The position numbers were made by a program, and so were the translations under genes. From an uncultured Akkermansia sp. (GTDB taxonomy: Bacteria; Verrucomicrobiota; Verrucomicrobiia; Verrucomicrobiales; Akkermansiaceae), in assembly GCA_947585525.1 (NCBI GenBank), contig CANPXA010000008.1, positions 1 through 21,462 of the forward strand: a stretch of 21,462 bases of DNA, in the 5' to 3' direction. Of the stretch, positions 7,061 to 14,383 are shown piece by piece. Each line of letters starts with the position of its first letter. The first letter of the stretch is position 1. The notes beneath the pieces were generated by a model that saw only the letters and a program-made list of their open reading frames with translations, made no database searches and was not told the DNA's origin.

Positions 7061-8528
7061 ACAGCCCCATGGGGAGGGAGATGAGAAAGTTTTTCACCTC
7101 AAATCCTTCCATCCACCCTACGATGCGCAGGAAAACCATCGTCCGAACTCCGGAGATCCCACTTCTCCGAAGCAACGTCCCCGCCCCTTTCGTCCGCAAC
7201 GGCATTCACCCTCCGATGAGTTTCCTCAGCGCCCCGCGCAGCACCGTTCCCCATACCAACGCAATCCCCGTTTCGATAGAAATTCACCCCCCGATCGCAA
7301 CTTCAACCGTCGCCGAGACTCGCTCCCATCCCGTCCGCAAAAACGTCCGCGCAACCTCCCCAAATGCAATGTGGAAGGCAGCGAAAATCAGCTGACACGT
7401 GCTTACGTGCCGGTGGGCGAACCGGAGGAATTGATAGGGCTGCTGGAAATTACCGGCAAGGGGTTTGGTTTCATCCGCGTGCCGGACAATAATTGGGCTC
7501 CTTCCACGGAAGCTGTCTATGTGCCGGCTGACATCATCCGGGAATACAAGCTGCGTCCATTCGTCCAAGTACGCGGTATGGCTCAAAAGTACGAACGCGG
7601 TCACCAGCTTATCTCCGTGCTGGAAGTGAACGGACAATCCCCCGAAAAGGCAGCCGCTAACCCACACTTCGATGACCTGAAGGCCATCAACCCCACGGAA
7701 CGCATCTCCTTTGAAACGGTTTCGGATCGCTACACGACTCGTACCCTCGATCTCGTGGCTCCCGTCGCTCGCGGTCAGCGCGGGCTCATCGTTGCTCCTC
7801 CCCGCACGGGTAAGACGACCCTGCTTATGCACATTTCGGAGGCCGTCATGGAGAAGTACAAGGAAGACATACACCTGATGGTTCTGCTCGTGGATGAGCG
7901 CCCGGAGGAAGTCACCGAGTTCCGACGTGCCCTGCCGGGAACCGAAATTTATGCTTCCAGCAACGACAGCGGTATCCGTGAACACTGCCGCATGGCGGAA
8001 ATGTGCATCACTCGGGCCAAGCGCCTCGTCGAGGCCGGTCGCCACGTGCTCATCGTGATGGATTCCATCACTCGCCTTGCCCGCGCGTACAACAATGTGG
8101 ACAAAGGCAGTGGGCGTACCATGAGCGGCGGTATCGATGCACGCGCTCTGGAGATGCCTCGCCGACTCTTCGCCGCCGCTCGAAACACGCGTCAGGCCGG
8201 TTCCCTCACCATCCTTGCCACAGCTCTCATTGAAACGAACAGCCGCATGGATGAACTCATCTTCCAAGAGTTTAAAGGCACCGGCAATATGGAGCTCGTC
8301 CTCAACCGCCGCATCGCCGAGATGTATATTTACCCCGCGGTGGATATTCTCAAGAGCGGCACCCGACGCGAAGAACTCATCTTGCCCGAGTGGATGCTTG
8401 AGAAGATACATCTCATCCGTAGAGCGCTGGCGGGACACAAACCCCCGGAGGCCATGGAGCGTCTGCTCTTCTTCATGAAACGCTGTCCGAGCAACTCTCA
8501 AATGCTCGTCAATCTTAAGACCCGCTGA
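7044..8528 (+). CDS. rho: Transcription termination factor Rho
   Basis: 494 residues from TTG 7044. Rho is a hexameric RNA-dependent ATPase that pulls nascent transcripts from RNA polymerase. Residues 1 to about 120 are a low-complexity Pro/Arg/Asn/Ser-rich segment in place of the usual Rho N-terminal helical domain. A cold-shock-like RNA-binding domain follows (about 130-185, GKGFGFIRV). The ATPase core has the Walker A segment PPRTGKTT (about 252-259), the acidic VDERPEEVTE motif, the Walker B-type VLIVMDSITRLAR and the DKGSGRTMSGG secondary RNA-binding loop. The core is intact, so an active enzyme is expected. Translation probably couples to yebC. The basic tail should add RNA affinity, as proposed for other Rho proteins with disordered insertions. 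Confidence 0.96.
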   Translation: MNNSPEQPHGEGDEKVFHLKSFHPPYDAQENHRPNSGDPTSPKQRPRPFRPQRHSPSDEFPQRPAQHRSPYQRNPRFDRNSPPDRNFNRRRDSLPSRPQKRPRNLPKCNVEGSENQLTRAYVPVGEPEELIGLLEITGKGFGFIRVPDNNWAPSTEAVYVPADIIREYKLRPFVQVRGMAQKYERGHQLISVLEVNGQSPEKAAANPHFDDLKAINPTERISFETVSDRYTTRTLDLVAPVARGQRGLIVAPPRTGKTTLLMHISEAVMEKYKEDIHLMVLLVDERPEEVTEFRRALPGTEIYASSNDSGIREHCRMAEMCITRAKRLVEAGRHVLIVMDSITRLARAYNNVDKGSGRTMSGGIDARALEMPRRLFAAARNTRQAGSLTILATALIETNSRMDELIFQEFKGTGNMELVLNRRIAEMYIYPAVDILKSGTRREELILPEWMLEKIHLIRRALAGHKPPEAMERLLFFMKRCPSNSQMLVNLKTR

Positions 8529-8532
8529 TCAC

Positions 8533-8555
8533 CTGAGACGCCGGAGGCGCCTCAG
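8533..8555 (+). repeat. Hairpin h1 next to heptamer array, 3' of rho
   Basis: CTGAGACGCC-gga-GGCGCCTCAG pairs at 9 of 10 positions (one A-C mismatch) and begins 4 nt after the rho stop. No U-run follows directly; the heptamer array does, so it is not a canonical intrinsic terminator, although it could stall polymerase or protect the 3' end. Confidence 0.6.
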
Positions 8556-8625
8556 TTACGAATTACGAATTACGAATTACGAATTACGAATTACGAATTA
8601 CGAATTACGAATTACGAATTACGAT
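8556..8625 (+). repeat. Tandem heptamer array (TTACGAA, ten units)
   Basis: Nine perfect TTACGAA units plus a tenth ending TTACGAT, without spacers. Shorter arrays of the same unit border the composite repeats at 10121-10148, 13047-13060 and 14401-14428. The 7-bp period and lack of spacers exclude CRISPR. The rest of the gap (8626-8775) holds only a T-run at 8634-8640 and nothing else I can identify. Confidence 0.95.
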
Positions 8626-8775
8626 TTGGAGCCTTTTTTTATCAAGTTCTATCAAAATACGGGAAGAGAAACATTTCGAGGAAGCCCAAGACAAGGCGTG
8701 CAAATGGGAACCATGCTGTGGAAACAACGATGAAGAATAAACTACGAGGATCATAGCAATCCAAAAGCCTTCACT

Positions 8776-9570
8776 ATGACAAAGGAAATAAGGTTAATCA
8801 TCATTCATTACGTTCCGCAACTGCTTGGGTTTCTTTGCCTCCTTATACCTATGGCAGTGACGGGAAACATAGGAATCGAATTTATTGCACTGAGTTTTTT
8901 CTTCTCCGGTTTTGGGAGTATGAATACTCTGTTGAATCGCATGACCGGTTTCCCCAAAACACCATCTAAGGAAGAAAGCGATCTACTCCGTCGATGTCAT
9001 TACAGAGCAATTTGCTCTGTTTCCCTATTCACCATACTATCATTTATCTATTATATGGTGGCGCTTGAGAGTACGGCAACTGACGTCGTCATGCCATGGT
9101 ATTTCAGATTTGTGTTCGTCGCCTTTTGTTTATGCTATCTCTACATACTCCTCCTGTTATACTTTTCTCTCTTGATACCTGCCACATTGATGGCTTATTT
9201 TCTGGTAGGTCAGAATACTCAGAAGGTGGTTCAAGTAAGTTTTTATCTGGGCATGGTACTGGTTGCGGTTGCAATATCTTATCTTCATCCCTATTCAGAT
9301 TTTCCCGGTCTTTCAAACAAGATTTCAGCAGAATCATACGTGGAAGGTGTACAATTTCTTGTTTGGCTTCTGTTCGGGGTATACAGTGTTTACTTGACAC
9401 ACATAATAGACAGCGTGAGGATTTTTTTCAGAGAAAGAAGAAAAAATTCGCAGGGAGAAGGAATCAAACTTTACAAACGAAAAGATATCGTTTTAACGGT
9501 CATATTTACTGTCCTGCTGACGTCACTTGTCGCAACCGCTTTTTATTGGCATATCGGTAATTGTGAATAG
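8776..9570 (+). CDS. Polytopic membrane protein of unknown function
   Basis: 264 residues with roughly six or seven hydrophobic spans (around residues 12-32, 33-50, 75-95, 108-140, 145-165, 190-210 and 237-258). The connecting loops are short and basic (RERRKNSQGEGIKLYKRK before the last span). I recognise no family and see no transport or enzyme motif. The gene is visibly richer in A and T than its neighbours and uses A/T-ending codons more freely. It lies alone between two repeat blocks, which suggests recent acquisition or weak constraint. ATG 8776 is the first start that fits the hydrophobic pattern; no strong Shine-Dalgarno or promoter is visible. A real but orphan gene is likely from length and membrane pattern. 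Confidence 0.7.
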   Translation: MTKEIRLIIIHYVPQLLGFLCLLIPMAVTGNIGIEFIALSFFFSGFGSMNTLLNRMTGFPKTPSKEESDLLRRCHYRAICSVSLFTILSFIYYMVALESTATDVVMPWYFRFVFVAFCLCYLYILLLLYFSLLIPATLMAYFLVGQNTQKVVQVSFYLGMVLVAVAISYLHPYSDFPGLSNKISAESYVEGVQFLVWLLFGVYSVYLTHIIDSVRIFFRERRKNSQGEGIKLYKRKDIVLTVIFTVLLTSLVATAFYWHIGNCE

Positions 9571-9710
9571 CAAGAACAGAATTTACATGGAATAAACGAT
9601 GATATCAAAAATCATGACAACAAGGGTTCATCATGATGACGAATCTAAAGAACTCATCCGCACACGTTGATGATTCGAAAAATCTGCGCAACGCGCACAT
9701 TATTAATAAA
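9571..9710. other. Gap 3' of the membrane gene with hairpins
   Basis: No gene. It contains a small inverted repeat (ATCATG ... CATGAT, about 9619-9646) and a hairpin TGCGC-aac-GCGCA (9685-9697) that leads into heptamers TCGTACA-TCGTAAA at 9711-9724. On the minus strand this hairpin looks like the decayed first stem of another composite element. Confidence 0.4.
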
Positions 9711-9858
9711 TCGTACATCGTAAATTGACTCGTCGGCACCACACTGCCTCCTCACCCTTCGGGCAAAATGCTCACGCATTTTTTTGTCCAACCGCTCTTA
9801 CCGCCCGCTACGCGTGCGCCCTACACGGGACCGTCGAGCGTCTTGTAAATCGTACATA
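9711..9858 (-). repeat. Composite repeat, decayed copy C1
   Basis: Minus-strand order: hairpin h2, CTATGTACGATTTAC heptamers, then a diverged core (about 9843-9725) that follows the 126-bp core segment by segment, and a second heptamer pair. It lacks the downstream 100 bp of full copies. The internal stem differs in sequence from copies A and B but is still paired: AAAATGC-gtga-GCATTTT instead of CAAAAGC-gca-GCTTTTG. Confidence 0.7.
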
Positions 9859-9884
9859 GCAACCGCATTTTCTAATGCGGTTGC
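9859..9884. repeat. Hairpin h2
   Basis: GCAACCGCATT-ttct-AATGCGGTTGC, 11 perfect base pairs, directly after heptamer TCGTACA-TAG. It shares the GCAA..GCATT frame with h3 and h4, with different but compensated central bases. Confidence 0.85.
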
Positions 9885-9885
9885 C

Positions 9886-10150
9886 GTGGAGCCAGGGAGA
9901 CGGCATGGCATAACTCCCGCCGCTTTCTCATTAACGACCCGCGTTGCTTAAAAATTCCGCTCCGCATTCGCTTTGACGCTTCGGTACCGCACTACCTCAG
10001 CGCCCTGCGGGCAAAAGCTGCACTTTTGTCCAATCGCCCTGCCCGCCCGCTTCGCGTGCGCCCTCTACGGGGCCGTCGGGCGCTTTGCATCTCCGCGCGT
10101 AGCGCGCGAATTCCCTGAAATCGTCCATCGTAATTCGTAAATCGTAAATA
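9886..10150 (-). repeat. Composite repeat, full copy C
   Basis: Reverse-oriented full copy. Its 126-bp core is 9970-10095 and differs from copy B at one position. Four heptamers border it (TCGTCCA, TCGTAAT, TCGTAAA, TCGTAAA; 10121-10148), followed by TAG and hairpin h3. Its other end abuts hairpin h2 of copy C1, so two elements sit back to back in the 653-nt gap between the membrane gene and the HD hydrolase. Confidence 0.88.
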
Positions 10151-10177
10151 GGCAAATGCATTTTCAATGCATTTGCC
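10151..10177. repeat. Hairpin h3
   Basis: GGCAAATGCATT-ttc-AATGCATTTGCC, 12 perfect base pairs, 12 nt upstream of the -35 box of the next gene. It could in principle affect that promoter, but nothing shows that it does. Confidence 0.85.
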
Positions 10178-10188
10178 CCGATCTGTGA

Positions 10189-10217
10189 TTGACGAGTGGA
10201 GCGACTCCGTGTAAACT
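10189..10217 (+). promoter_or_regulatory. Promoter of the HD hydrolase operon
   Basis: TTGACG (10189-10194), 17-nt spacer, TAAACT (10212-10217). Only 6 nt lie between the -10 box and ATG 10224, which puts the predicted start of transcription on the start codon: a leaderless mRNA. Confidence 0.65.
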
Positions 10218-10223
10218 TGGAGC

Positions 10224-11264
10224 ATGAGATTTGAGAGTATCAATGGACTGAATGTCGTGACGGCGAATGGGGGCGAGGTACGAGGCACACTCTTTGTTCA
10301 GGTGACTCAGAAACTGCAACGCACGACAAAGAACGGAAAACCCTACTTGGAAGTGCTGTTGGCAGATACGGACGGCAGTTTGTCGCTCAAGGCCTGGGAA
10401 ACGGCCCCATGGTACACAGATTTTTGTTCAAGTGCGATCAATCAGGGAATTGCTGTGGAGGCGCTTTGGCGCAACACGCCGTACGGTATGGAGGTCGGAG
10501 ATGTGAGAATACGACCGTTATCGCCGGAGGAAGAAGAACAGATGCTTATCGGGAGTGAGGAACTTCGGTCGCGCCAGGCTGAGGATTGGAATGAGCTGTG
10601 TCGGCTGGTGGAAGAGATAGGCGACCCTCGGCTGGCTCAGCTCAGCAAGCTCCTGTTGGAGCGCTACGGAGACAAATTCCGGCGAGCGGCGGCGGCAAGG
10701 GGGTACCACCACGCTCGGAGAGGGGGTCTTGTGGAGCACACGGCCGGTGTCATGCGCACGGCGGATGCTTTATGCAAGGCCTATCCGCAATTAAATCGAG
10801 ATTTGATGCTTGCCGGGGCTCTCTTTCACGACTGTGGCAAAATATGGGAGAATGGTTTCCCGGAGCATGGATTGACCATGCCGTACTCCGACGCAGGGGA
10901 ATTACTGGGACATATTTCCATAGGTATTGAGGTGATCAATCGGCTGTGGACGCAACTCAACGTGGGGGAGAGGAAAGAGGCGTGGGAGAAGCTGACGCCG
11001 AGTTCGGAACAGGTACGACTGCACTTGCTGCACCTCGTCGCTTCCCACCACGGGAGTATGGAGTTCGGGTCGCCGGTTGTGCCCAAGACACCGGAGGCTT
11101 TTGCTTTAAATCACGCGGATGACTTGGATGCAAAAATGGAGATGCTGCGTGGAGCCTATGAGACCTCCCCTGCTCTCTCCAACCACATACGGCAGCGTAA
11201 GTTGCCTCTGCCCGGCAATGTGGCGGATCCGCTGCCGCGTGTTGATGAAACGAGGGAAAGATAA
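10224..11264 (+). CDS. OB-fold/HD-domain protein, YhaM-type 3'-5' exoribonuclease candidate
   Basis: 346 residues. The N-terminal region (about 15-100) reads as an OB-fold nucleic-acid-binding domain, as in YhaM. The HD phosphohydrolase domain supplies the metal ligands in order: H172 (in GGLVEHT), H202-D203 (HDCGK), H275-H276 (ASHHG) and D299 (NHADDLD). This arrangement matches Firmicute YhaM/CBF1, which trims RNA or single-stranded DNA ends; related HD enzymes act on nucleotides, so the substrate is inferred. ATG 10224 sits 6 nt after a good -10 box. It leads an operon with the exporter and the dihydrouridine synthase (1-nt gap, then 4-nt overlap). A role in RNA metabolism would fit with dus. 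Confidence 0.82.
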   Translation: MRFESINGLNVVTANGGEVRGTLFVQVTQKLQRTTKNGKPYLEVLLADTDGSLSLKAWETAPWYTDFCSSAINQGIAVEALWRNTPYGMEVGDVRIRPLSPEEEEQMLIGSEELRSRQAEDWNELCRLVEEIGDPRLAQLSKLLLERYGDKFRRAAAARGYHHARRGGLVEHTAGVMRTADALCKAYPQLNRDLMLAGALFHDCGKIWENGFPEHGLTMPYSDAGELLGHISIGIEVINRLWTQLNVGERKEAWEKLTPSSEQVRLHLLHLVASHHGSMEFGSPVVPKTPEAFALNHADDLDAKMEMLRGAYETSPALSNHIRQRKLPLPGNVADPLPRVDETRER

Positions 11265-11265
11265 A

Positions 11266-11886
11266 ATGATAGAGAGCATTTTGAGCATCCTTGCCGTGTG
11301 CGGTACCTTGGCTCTGTCGCAGTTGAGTCCGGGTCCGGATGTCATCTTTGTGTTCCGCACATCGCTGGCGCAGGGGTTTCGTCGCGGATTTGCCGTGGCT
11401 CTGGGTATCAACATAGGTTTTCTCATTCAAAGTATCGTTGCCTGTACGATTGGCGTATGGGTTCTGGAGCAAAGTTGGAGTCGCTGGCTGATCGTCGGGG
11501 CCGCCTGCTGGCTGCTCTATCTCGCCTGGAAAATTTTTCCCAAAAAAGCGTCCGAAGCTCTGACGCTAGACACTCAGAGGGAGCAACAGGAGGGATGTCT
11601 CTCCCTCGTAGGCCAGGGCTTCCTTTGCAATATCCTGAATCCGAAGTGTATGCTCTTTATCCTCGCGCTCTCCACCGATGCCCTCCGGCGACATTCCGGG
11701 GTGAATTGGTATATGCCGGTATTGGTGGCGAGCCTCTTTGTGGCGAGCTTGGCAGGTTGGGCGCTTTGGAGCGGATTGTTGCAGTGGACTCCCCTACGCC
11801 ACGCGTATCTGCGGCACACGCGCGGCGTGGATGCCGTGTTCTCGTTCATCTTGGCTGTATTCGCCATTCTTCTCTTGCTGCGATGA
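11266..11886 (+). CDS. LysE/RhtB-family amino-acid exporter
   Basis: 206 residues with about six membrane spans, the standard size for this family of proton-driven exporters of amino acids or their analogues. The family signature SQLSPGPDVIFV is at about residues 19-30, followed by the GFRRGFAVALGINIG segment; the last span ends at the C-terminus. ATG 11266, 1 nt after the HD-gene stop, is chosen over start codons further upstream because it begins exactly at the first membrane helix and has an AGGG 9 nt before it. The cargo cannot be predicted from sequence. It ends in a 4-nt ATGA overlap with dus. Confidence 0.87.
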   Translation: MIESILSILAVCGTLALSQLSPGPDVIFVFRTSLAQGFRRGFAVALGINIGFLIQSIVACTIGVWVLEQSWSRWLIVGAACWLLYLAWKIFPKKASEALTLDTQREQQEGCLSLVGQGFLCNILNPKCMLFILALSTDALRRHSGVNWYMPVLVASLFVASLAGWALWSGLLQWTPLRHAYLRHTRGVDAVFSFILAVFAILLLLR

Positions 11887-12887
11887 AGGAAGAATCTCGT
11901 CGCCCTGCACCCAGCAACCCCCTCATTGCTCTTGCTCCCATGCAGGACGTGACGGATATAGCCTTCATGCGCACACTCTCGCGCATCGGGTGCCTGCCCG
12001 ATTTCTTCATGACGCCTTACCTGCGCAGCACACGCACTACCTGCGCCATGATGGATTCCCCTCTGCGCTGTATCATGGAAAACGAGACAGGGGTGCCCAT
12101 TTGGGCGCAACTTGCAGGGAGTGAGGTGGAGGCGTTGCAGCGTGATGCACGGCGTCTGCTGGAGCTACCGATTGCCGGCATCAATCTCAACGCCGGATGT
12201 CCGGCCCCACTCGTAAATCGTCACGGTGCGGGGGCGGCTCTTCTCAGAGATCGGGTAAAGCTGAAAGAAATTTGCTGCGCCCTGAGGGATATCCTTCCGA
12301 CAGGACAGTGGAGCGTAAAATGCAGACTCGGGTGGGAAGATGTCACCGAGTTTCCCTACATTCTGGATGCTCTCAGACCGAGCAATCCCGACCTCCTCAT
12401 GGTCCATGCCCGCACGCGAAAGCAGCTTTATAGCGGTTCTCCGGACGTGGTCACTCTACGGCGCGAGATCGGGAATATGAACTGTCCTGTCCTGGGAAAC
12501 GGAGACATCAACTCGGTAGAACAGGCATTCACATGGTTGCGCCATGTGACGCCGGCAGGCATCCTGATCGGTCGCGGTGCCGTACGCAACCCTTATCTAC
12601 TGCGTGAACTGATGGGAGGCAAGGCCGCAACCCATCACGAGATGCAACAATACTACCTCACCCTCATCGAAGAGACGGGGAAAACCCTCAAGCGCGCCAC
12701 TCCGATGTCGCACTGCAATCGCATGAAAAAATATCTGGCGTTTTGTTATGAAGATTTTCTGCCGGAGATTGAACACGACTTGCGTCGCTGCACGGATCCA
12801 ATCGAGATGGAAAGACTCCTGATAAGCACATCCGTCCCAAGAAAAAGCGAGCCCAACAGGCGGTTATCGGTGAGTGATGCAACATAA
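11883..12887 (+). CDS. dus: tRNA-dihydrouridine synthase
   Basis: 334-residue flavoenzyme that reduces uridines in the tRNA D-loop with NADPH. The N-terminal APMQDVTD matches the family FMN-binding start (APMxxVTD), the catalytic cysteine is C106 in NAGCPAP, and phosphate/FMN-binding motifs follow as MVHARTR, VLGNGD and ILIGRGAVRNPYL. ATG 11883 overlaps the exporter stop and starts 18 residues before the conserved region; upstream in-frame codons belong to the exporter. It is the last gene of the HD-exporter-dus operon. Which of the DusA/B/C classes it belongs to is not clear, so only the generic symbol is given. A repeat element starts 10 nt after the stop. Confidence 0.92.
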   Translation: MKEESRRPAPSNPLIALAPMQDVTDIAFMRTLSRIGCLPDFFMTPYLRSTRTTCAMMDSPLRCIMENETGVPIWAQLAGSEVEALQRDARRLLELPIAGINLNAGCPAPLVNRHGAGAALLRDRVKLKEICCALRDILPTGQWSVKCRLGWEDVTEFPYILDALRPSNPDLLMVHARTRKQLYSGSPDVVTLRREIGNMNCPVLGNGDINSVEQAFTWLRHVTPAGILIGRGAVRNPYLLRELMGGKAATHHEMQQYYLTLIEETGKTLKRATPMSHCNRMKKYLAFCYEDFLPEIEHDLRRCTDPIEMERLLISTSVPRKSEPNRRLSVSDAT

Positions 12888-12897
12888 GCCGTTTATT

Positions 12898-13045
12898 ATG
12901 GACGATGGACGATGTAGAAAATTCGCGCGCCGTTGGCGCGGGATATGCAATGCACAAACATTGGCGGAGGGGAAAACCACGGATGTCGCTACGAGGAACG
13001 CGTCCGGAGTTACGTCATGCCGTCTCCCTGGCTCTGCCTAAATAA
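12898..13045 (+). repeat. Composite repeat, internally deleted copy D
   Basis: Opens with heptamers ATGGACG-ATGGACG and AATTCGCGCGC, as copy C does, forms the hairpin CGCGCC-gtt-GGCGCG (12926-12940), then loses most of the core. It rejoins the family at 12994-13038 with the tail segment CATGCCGTCTCCCTGGCTC shared with copy C. The 339-nt gap 12888-13226 holds this copy, h4 and the citrate synthase promoter and leader. Confidence 0.65.
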
Positions 13046-13062
13046 ATCGTAAATCGTACATA

Positions 13063-13087
13063 GCAAACGCATTTCTAATGCGTTTGC
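13063..13087. repeat. Hairpin h4
   Basis: GCAAACGCATT-tct-AATGCGTTTGC, 11 perfect base pairs, preceded by heptamers TCGTAAA-TCGTACA-TAG (13047-13063). It ends 20 nt before the citrate synthase -35 box. Confidence 0.85.
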
Positions 13088-13107
13088 CCTGGGGACACGT
13101 GTGAAAC

Positions 13108-13136
13108 TTGACAGGATCCTAATTTTAGGCTACAGT
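13108..13136 (+). promoter_or_regulatory. Promoter of citrate synthase
   Basis: Consensus TTGACA (13108-13113), 17-nt spacer, TACAGT (13131-13136). The predicted start near 13143 gives an mRNA leader of about 84 nt, in contrast to the leaderless promoters elsewhere in this window. Confidence 0.7.
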
Positions 13137-13142
13137 GTCCGG

Positions 13143-13226
13143 GTCTCAGAGATGTTCCCACCTCTGTCCGGGGTAGGAGGAACCACCCTCCCACCGCAGA
13201 AAACGACCTCCACCTGAACCAGCAAC
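13143..13226 (+). other. GC-rich, potentially structured leader of citrate synthase
   Basis: About 84 nt of leader with possible stems CAGAG-N10-CTCTG (13147-13166) and GGAGG-N6-CCTCC (13176-13191), and no Shine-Dalgarno near the ATG. It matches no riboswitch or small RNA that I recognise. Confidence 0.35.
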
Positions 13227-14369
13227 ATGACACCTCCAGACGAAACGCCGCAACCTCCGTACAGCAAGGGACTTAAAGGCATTGTGGCAAACCTGACGCG
13301 CCTGAGTGATGTGCGCGGCGAGGAGGGTCGTCTGTTGTACTGCGGTTACGACATTGAGGATTTGGTGGATCTGTGTTCGTATGGTGAAATTATCTATCTG
13401 CTGCTCAACAAGAGGTTACCCAATCGACAGGAATTGGAGGGACTGCAGCAGAGATTGCGCCGGGATCGTGCGCTTCCGCAACCCATCCTGGACTTCTTCA
13501 AAACAGCGACCAAAACAGCCCGTCCGATGAGCGCCCTACGAACGGCGGTCTCCATGCTGGGTATGTATGACGACCGGACGAAAGATCCCACTCAGATGAA
13601 GGAAATAGGGCTTTCGCTCATCGCAAAGCTTCCGGTCATGGCGGCTTACTACTACCGCACCTGTCAGGGATTGGATCTGCCCCCCATTCGCACGGATCTC
13701 GACGAGGCGGCGCATTTCCTCTGGCTGCTCAAAGGGAAAGAGCCCGACCCAAATGAGGCGCACATTCTGGACGTAGCGTATATTCTTCATGCCGATCATG
13801 GCATGAACGCGTCCACTTTCTCCTCACGTGTCACAGCTTCCACGCTATCGGACATGTACTCCTGCATCACGTCCGCCATCGGGACCTTGAAAGGACCTCT
13901 TCACGGCGGGGCCAACGAAGCGGTTATTGAGATGCTCAAGGAGATAGGGGAAGAATCCAACGTGGAGGCCTATATCAATGAGAAACTCGCGCACCACGAG
14001 AAAATCTTCGGCATCGGACACCGTGTGTACAAGACACTCGACCCGCGCGCTCCGCAATTGCGTCGCATTGCAATCCGTCTCACTCAGACCATAGGAGAAC
14101 CCAAGTGGATCCGCATGAGCGACATGATTGCCAAAATCCTACGTGACCGCAAAAATCTCAACGCCAACGTCGATTTCTATTCCGCCACTGTTTACTACAG
14201 CCTCGGGATTCCCACCCGTATGTTCACCACCGTCTTCGCCATTGCCCGCGTTGCCGGCTGGGTGGCGCAAATCCTCGAGCAGTTGGAGGATAACACCCTC
14301 TTCCGCCCGCTCTCTCGCTACGTGGGAACCAATGAACCCCTCCTTGTTCCCATGCTGGACATGAGATAA
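13227..14369 (+). CDS. gltA: Citrate synthase (short, Gram-positive-like type)
   Basis: 380 residues; condenses acetyl-CoA with oxaloacetate at the entry to the TCA cycle. The short length and absence of the N-terminal NADH-regulatory extension put it with the CitZ/2-methylcitrate synthase-like group rather than E. coli-type GltA. Catalytic residues are present: H226 in GPLHGGANEAV, H265 in GIGHRVYK and D316 in NVDFYSATVYY. A 2-methylcitrate synthase role cannot be excluded, but no prp genes are near. ATG 13227 precedes a short Pro-rich lead-in to the conserved SKGLKGI segment. It is a monocistronic unit with its own consensus promoter and a hairpin 14 nt after the stop. Confidence 0.93.
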   Translation: MTPPDETPQPPYSKGLKGIVANLTRLSDVRGEEGRLLYCGYDIEDLVDLCSYGEIIYLLLNKRLPNRQELEGLQQRLRRDRALPQPILDFFKTATKTARPMSALRTAVSMLGMYDDRTKDPTQMKEIGLSLIAKLPVMAAYYYRTCQGLDLPPIRTDLDEAAHFLWLLKGKEPDPNEAHILDVAYILHADHGMNASTFSSRVTASTLSDMYSCITSAIGTLKGPLHGGANEAVIEMLKEIGEESNVEAYINEKLAHHEKIFGIGHRVYKTLDPRAPQLRRIAIRLTQTIGEPKWIRMSDMIAKILRDRKNLNANVDFYSATVYYSLGIPTRMFTTVFAIARVAGWVAQILEQLEDNTLFRPLSRYVGTNEPLLVPMLDMR

Positions 14370-14383
14370 AAGAGAGAGGGAAA

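Noticed and set aside
8556..8625. Heptamer array as a CRISPR
   Set aside because: The unit is 7 bp, there are no spacers, and no cas genes are in the window.
9992..10288. Minus-strand open frame with GRTRSGRAGRLDKSAAFARRALR-type sequence, also readable in 5591-5857
   Set aside because: It is a translation of the repeat core and has no ribosome-binding site or conserved start. Its similarity between loci comes from the DNA repeat. Such phantom proteins are likely to appear in databases.
11119..11265. 49-codon upstream extension of the lysE frame
   Set aside because: It lies inside the conserved end of the HD gene; ATG 11266 starts exactly at the first membrane helix.
11298..11882. 195-codon upstream extension of the dus frame
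   Set aside because: It runs antiphase through the LysE exporter, whose membrane pattern and SPGPDV motif are clear. Dus homology begins just after ATG 11883.
13137..13200. Citrate synthase leader as small SRP RNA
   Set aside because: TGTCCGGGG and AGGAGGAACC recall the SRP tip, but the conserved GGAAGGAAGCA-type loop is missing on both strands.
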